In this document: positions 61,256 through 64,000 of the stretch, in pieces
Position numbering within the stretch: the first letter of the stretch is position 1
How the letters are laid out: each line of letters starts with the position of its first letter
Assembly (NCBI RefSeq): GCF_039548895.1
Contig: NZ_JBCLVG010000001.1
DNA from: Orlajensenia stereocauli
GTDB lineage: Bacteria > Actinomycetota > Actinomycetes > Actinomycetales > Microbacteriaceae
DNA length: 64,000 bases
Direction: 5' to 3' (one strand)
Program-made: the position numbers and the translations under genes
Notes under the pieces: generated by a model
The model's database searches: none
The model's input: only the letters and a program-made list of their open reading frames with translations
What the model was told of the DNA's origin: nothing

Positions 61256-61294
61256 GACCCCCGGATCCGCAAGGATCCGGGGGTCTTTTTCTTT
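61256..61294 (+). terminator. Rho-independent terminator of tRNA copy 1
   Basis: A 13-bp stem GACCCCCGGATCC with GCAA tetraloop (61256-61285), then TTTTTCTTT. Confidence 0.93.
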
Positions 61295-61376
61295 GCCCGG
61301 ATGCGTCTCCGGCCCCTTCTCCGAGTCACCCGTCGTTCATCCGATGCACATCCTCGGTAAATCGACATCCGTCCGC

Positions 61377-61382
61377 CTAGCT
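61377..61382 (+). promoter_or_regulatory. Possible -10 box for the glycosyltransferase
   Basis: TAGCTT lies about 100 bases before the glycosyltransferase ATG. The gene has its own AAAGG ribosome site. Weak call. Confidence 0.3.
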
Positions 61383-61484
61383 TCCAGCATTGTCCGAACG
61401 GTATCGACGCCGTGTGGCGGACGCGGGTTGGTGCGTTCGAGCGACGCCACGGTTCCACGACCACCACGTTCGAAAGGCGTCTCG

Positions 61485-62678
61485 ATGAACCGTCCGATTC
61501 GAGTGCTCTCCCTGTATGAGGGATTCTTCGCTGGAGGAGCCCGCGTGCTGCACACCGATGTCATCGCCGGCCTGCACAGCGGCGGCGATCAGAGTCACAG
61601 CGTTCTGTCGCTCGCCTCGGCCGTTCGTCGGGACTCTTCTGTCCAGCACCTGCGGCGTGACCCGCGGTACGTGCGGTTGACCGAGACGGGCGTCGACGTG
61701 ACGACTCTCGGTCGAACCGGCGGAGCGGTTGCTCCGGCGCCTACCGCGTTCACCGATCGTCAGCTGCACACCGCCGCGCACGCGGTCAGGCAGGCCGATG
61801 TGATCCTGTCCTTGAAGGAGCAGCCGCTCGGACTGCTGCTCGCCCTGCGCGAGCATGGGTTGATGCCGGATGTTCCTGTTGCCGCGTGCCTGCATCGATC
61901 CGACCCGCAGCACTCGGGACCGGCGCTGTCCTGGCTCAGTGAAGCAGCCTCGATCGGTCTCCTGACCGCGGCGATCTCCTGCGCCCAGTCGACCAGTGAC
62001 GCCTACGAGCCATTCATCGCACCCACCACGGCACGGTTCGTCATCAGCAACGGGGTGGACACCGACCGCTTCCGACCCGGGACGGAGAACGAGCAGGCAG
62101 CGACACGGCGGGCCCTCGGGGTTCCGGCGGACGTCCCCGTCGTGGTCCTGGCTGCTCGGTTCGACGCCATGAAGGATCCGGGGCTGTTCCTCCGCTCCGT
62201 GGCGCTTCACTCCCGGATGCGCCCTGATGCGCACTACATCGTGTGCGGGGCCGGAATGACGCGCGACAACGATGCCTTTCGTGCACTGCTCGACGAGTCG
62301 GCCGTCACCTCGGCGAATCTGCATGCTCTCGGCATCCGGGAAGACATGCCCGCCATCTACCAGATCGCCGACATCGTCGCGCTCACGAGCGCCTACGGCG
62401 AGGCGTCACCGCTCTGCCTCCTCGAAGGCGTCGCTGCAGGCGCGACGCCTGTCACCACGGACGTCGGCGACGCGGCGCTGACTGCGGACGGCATCGGACG
62501 CGTCACGACGCACGAACCGGTGGATATCGCGGTCGCGTGGGACGACGTACTCGCGCGGCGACCAGAACTGCGCAGCCGCAGCATGGCCGCCCGCGAGCGA
62601 TTCGGGCGGGAGCGGATGGTCGCCGAGTACGCAGCCGCCGTACGCAGCCTGGTCCGTAGACAGTGGGTTGCGGCCTGA
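61485..62678 (+). CDS. GT4-family glycosyltransferase
   Basis: 397 residues from ATG 61485, with AAAGG eight bases before it. The longer open frame back to 61293 crosses the tRNA terminator flank and is rejected. The GT-B fold shows in ISNGVDTDRFRPG, VVLAARFDAMKDPGLFL, ALGIREDMPAIYQ and the E-x7-E-type nucleotide site YGEASPLCLLEGVAAG. It transfers a sugar, probably to a cell-surface glycan or small molecule. It lies between two identical initiator tRNA genes, as if inserted. Donor and acceptor unknown. Confidence 0.88.
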   Translation: MNRPIRVLSLYEGFFAGGARVLHTDVIAGLHSGGDQSHSVLSLASAVRRDSSVQHLRRDPRYVRLTETGVDVTTLGRTGGAVAPAPTAFTDRQLHTAAHAVRQADVILSLKEQPLGLLLALREHGLMPDVPVAACLHRSDPQHSGPALSWLSEAASIGLLTAAISCAQSTSDAYEPFIAPTTARFVISNGVDTDRFRPGTENEQAATRRALGVPADVPVVVLAARFDAMKDPGLFLRSVALHSRMRPDAHYIVCGAGMTRDNDAFRALLDESAVTSANLHALGIREDMPAIYQIADIVALTSAYGEASPLCLLEGVAAGATPVTTDVGDAALTADGIGRVTTHEPVDIAVAWDDVLARRPELRSRSMAARERFGRERMVAEYAAAVRSLVRRQWVAA

Positions 62679-62756
62679 CGGGCGGTCCTTGCCTGCCGGG
62701 GACTCCTGGCCGTTGCGTACGACACGAGCGTGGTCGAGCGGGCTCGAATGGTGACG

Positions 62757-62762
62757 TAAACT
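62757..62762 (+). promoter_or_regulatory. -10 box of the second tRNA-fMet gene
   Basis: TAAACT, 11 bases before the tRNA, matching copy 1. Confidence 0.5.
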
Positions 62763-62773
62763 GATTCCTGTGC

Positions 62774-62847
62774 CGCGGGGTGGAGCAGTTCGGTAGCTCG
62801 CTGGGCTCATAACCCAGAGGTCGCAGGTTCAAATCCTGTCCCCGCAA
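62774..62847 (+). tRNA. Initiator tRNA-fMet (CAT), copy 2
   Basis: Identical over all 74 bases to copy 1, with the same initiator hallmarks. The short sequences before (GATTCCTGTGC) and after it are also related. Confidence 0.95.
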
Positions 62848-62851
62848 CGGT

Positions 62852-62892
62852 AAGTCCCTCGGATCCGCAAGGATCCGGGGGACTTCTTCTTT
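62852..62892 (+). terminator. Rho-independent terminator of tRNA copy 2
   Basis: A 15-bp stem with one G:T pair and the same GCAA loop and GGATCC core as copy 1, then a TTCTTCTTT run. Confidence 0.9.
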
Positions 62893-62917
62893 GCCGCGCT
62901 GCGTCGTTCCGACCCGA

Positions 62918-62923
62918 TAGCCT
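62918..62923 (+). promoter_or_regulatory. TANNNT box six bases before the MFS exporter
   Basis: TAGCCT, CGCGCT, then ATG 62930: leaderless promoter. Confidence 0.55.
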
Positions 62924-62929
62924 CGCGCT

Positions 62930-64000
62930 ATGGGAGCCGTTCGACAGCCGCAGAGTGCGCGGCTCTGGCAGCCGAGAACCGTTCGGGAGGCTGCTGGCGG
63001 CATCCTCGCCCTCACCATCGCGACCTTCTTCGCCATCACGACCGAGATGCTGCCGGTCGGGGTGCTGCCTGCGATGGGCGACGACCTCGGCGTCTCGGAA
63101 TCGATCGCCGGGCTCCTCGTCACCGTCTACGCGTTCATGGTCGCCGCCCTCGCCGTGCCGTTGACGCTCTGGACCCGACGGATGCCGCGCAAGGGTCTTC
63201 TGCTGGTGACTCTCGCCGCGTACACGGCCGGCAACCTGGTCGTGGCGATGGCGCCCACATTCGCTGTGGTCGCGGCGGGCCGCGCGCTCGGCGGCATAGC
63301 CCACGCGCTCTTCTTCTCGTTGAGCATCGCGTACTGCTCGCGCCTCGTTCGGCCCGAGTTCACCGGGCGGGCACTCGCCCTGGTCACGGCCGGGGCCTCG
63401 GCAGGCTTCGTGCTCGGCGTTCCCCTGTCGACCTCCCTCGGCTCCGCCGTCGGATGGCGGGTCGCCTTCGGCGTCCTCGCGGCGGGGTGCGCGATCGCGC
63501 TCGTGTCGGTGGTGGTGCTTCTGCCGGCCGTCGCAGTGGCTACCGGGAGCGACCCCGAGGATCCCGAGCGTGGACCACGACGAGGGCGCCTTGCAGCGGT
63601 CTCGGTAACGAACGCGCTCGTCTACCTGGGTCAGTACTCGGTCTACACGTACATCGCCGTGATCCTGCTCGCGTCGGGGCTGTCCGCGGCCGGTGTGGGC
63701 CCGGTGCTGCTCGTTCTCGGCGGCCTCGGTCTCGTCGGCACCTGGTTCGCCGCCGCCACCCTCGACCGCCGTCCTCGGTCGAGCCTGCTGATCGCCCTCA
63801 GCGCGATGGTGGTCGGCCTCCTCGGGCTCGGGATCGCGTTCCCCGGCCTGGCCGGTGTGCTTGCGGCATCCGCTCTCTGGGGAGCCGGCTTCGGCGCCGT
63901 GGCCTCCAGCTTCCAGACTGCGGCAATCCGTACGCGCGGCGCGACGCCCGACCTCGTCGGCGCGCTCGTCAACGCGACGGCGAACATCGGAATCGGCGGG
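62930..64000 (+). CDS. MFS transporter, DHA1 (AraJ-like) family, 3' truncated by the window
   Basis: 357 codons are present from ATG 62930 to the window end with no stop. The first helices carry FFAITTEMLPVGVLPAM, the AraJ/SotB/Pbu-type DHA1 signature, and a motif A-like VPLTLWTRRMPRKG loop. VGWRVAFGVLAA after helix 5 is also typical. Such proteins export sugars or drugs. The start is set by the TANNNT box six bases upstream. Ten or more helices are included. Confidence 0.88.
   Translation, partial: MGAVRQPQSARLWQPRTVREAAGGILALTIATFFAITTEMLPVGVLPAMGDDLGVSESIAGLLVTVYAFMVAALAVPLTLWTRRMPRKGLLLVTLAAYTAGNLVVAMAPTFAVVAAGRALGGIAHALFFSLSIAYCSRLVRPEFTGRALALVTAGASAGFVLGVPLSTSLGSAVGWRVAFGVLAAGCAIALVSVVVLLPAVAVATGSDPEDPERGPRRGRLAAVSVTNALVYLGQYSVYTYIAVILLASGLSAAGVGPVLLVLGGLGLVGTWFAAATLDRRPRSSLLIALSAMVVGLLGLGIAFPGLAGVLAASALWGAGFGAVASSFQTAAIRTRGATPDLVGALVNATANIGIGG

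Noticed and set aside
61176..62847. A tRNA-integrated mobile island
   Set aside because: Both tRNA genes are complete, there is no integrase and no short att repeat beyond the tRNA cassette itself. Reported only as a duplication.

Overview
The window is high-GC (roughly two thirds G+C), densely packed chromosomal DNA from an actinobacterium. It is most likely a member of the Microbacteriaceae. The evidence is the gene content (AdnAB, DUF3117, DUF3107, UPF0182, a fdxA-dapC pair, DapD/DapE, TatB next to an O-methyltransferase), the codon usage, and the strong over-use of GGATGC/GCATCC. There is no integrase, transposase, phage or CRISPR. Almost every base lies in or beside a gene, and no gene-free stretch exceeds about 250 bp.

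Layout: 1-4873 is an oligopeptide ABC transporter (truncated binding protein, two permeases, a double ATPase). 5087-6997 is typA/bipA, followed by a small lipoprotein. 7652-11220 (minus strand) is an efeUOB iron-uptake operon with a DtxR/IdeR-type iron box upstream. 11391-13879 holds a decayed MshB-like/DUF6113 fusion, ferredoxin fdxA and dapC. Citrate synthase gltA and a TPR-like gene follow. 16076-20354 carries a drug exporter and a penicillin-acylase-family enzyme. 20510-23861 is the divergent dapD / dapE pair plus a PIG-V-like mannosyltransferase. 23965-25517 holds DUF3117, an O-methyltransferase and tatB. 25609-30236 holds a GabD2-like dehydrogenase, a GPH-type transporter and a PLP decarboxylase.

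30240-34212 is a minus-strand operon of a soluble MgtE-like/CBS protein, DUF1003, Mrp and a lipoprotein. 34306-41514 is a set of housekeeping and hypothetical genes ending in a DEAD-box helicase. 41629-60234 is a conserved genome-maintenance block: ferritin-like protein, DUF3107, AdnA-AdnB, an aminoglycoside-phosphotransferase-like pseudokinase, NudC, a UvrD2-like helicase, an E1/cyclodehydratase-like protein, a DUF2342 protein, a PDZ-Lon protease and UPF0182. From memory, two parts of the window follow the order of M. tuberculosis Rv1177-Rv1234 and Rv3193c-Rv3211. The right end has a methyltransferase, two identical initiator tRNA genes flanking a glycosyltransferase, and a truncated MFS exporter.

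No wholly new multi-gene system is evident. The most interesting signals are below the gene level: a three-copy family of about 85-95 bp imperfect palindromes at gene 3' ends; a recurring promoter design in which a TANNNT box sits exactly six bases before the start codon (leaderless mRNAs); the GGATGC motif on both strands; a phosphotransferase-fold protein that has lost its catalytic residues; a ghost MshB domain; and the duplicated tRNA-fMet-plus-terminator cassette.
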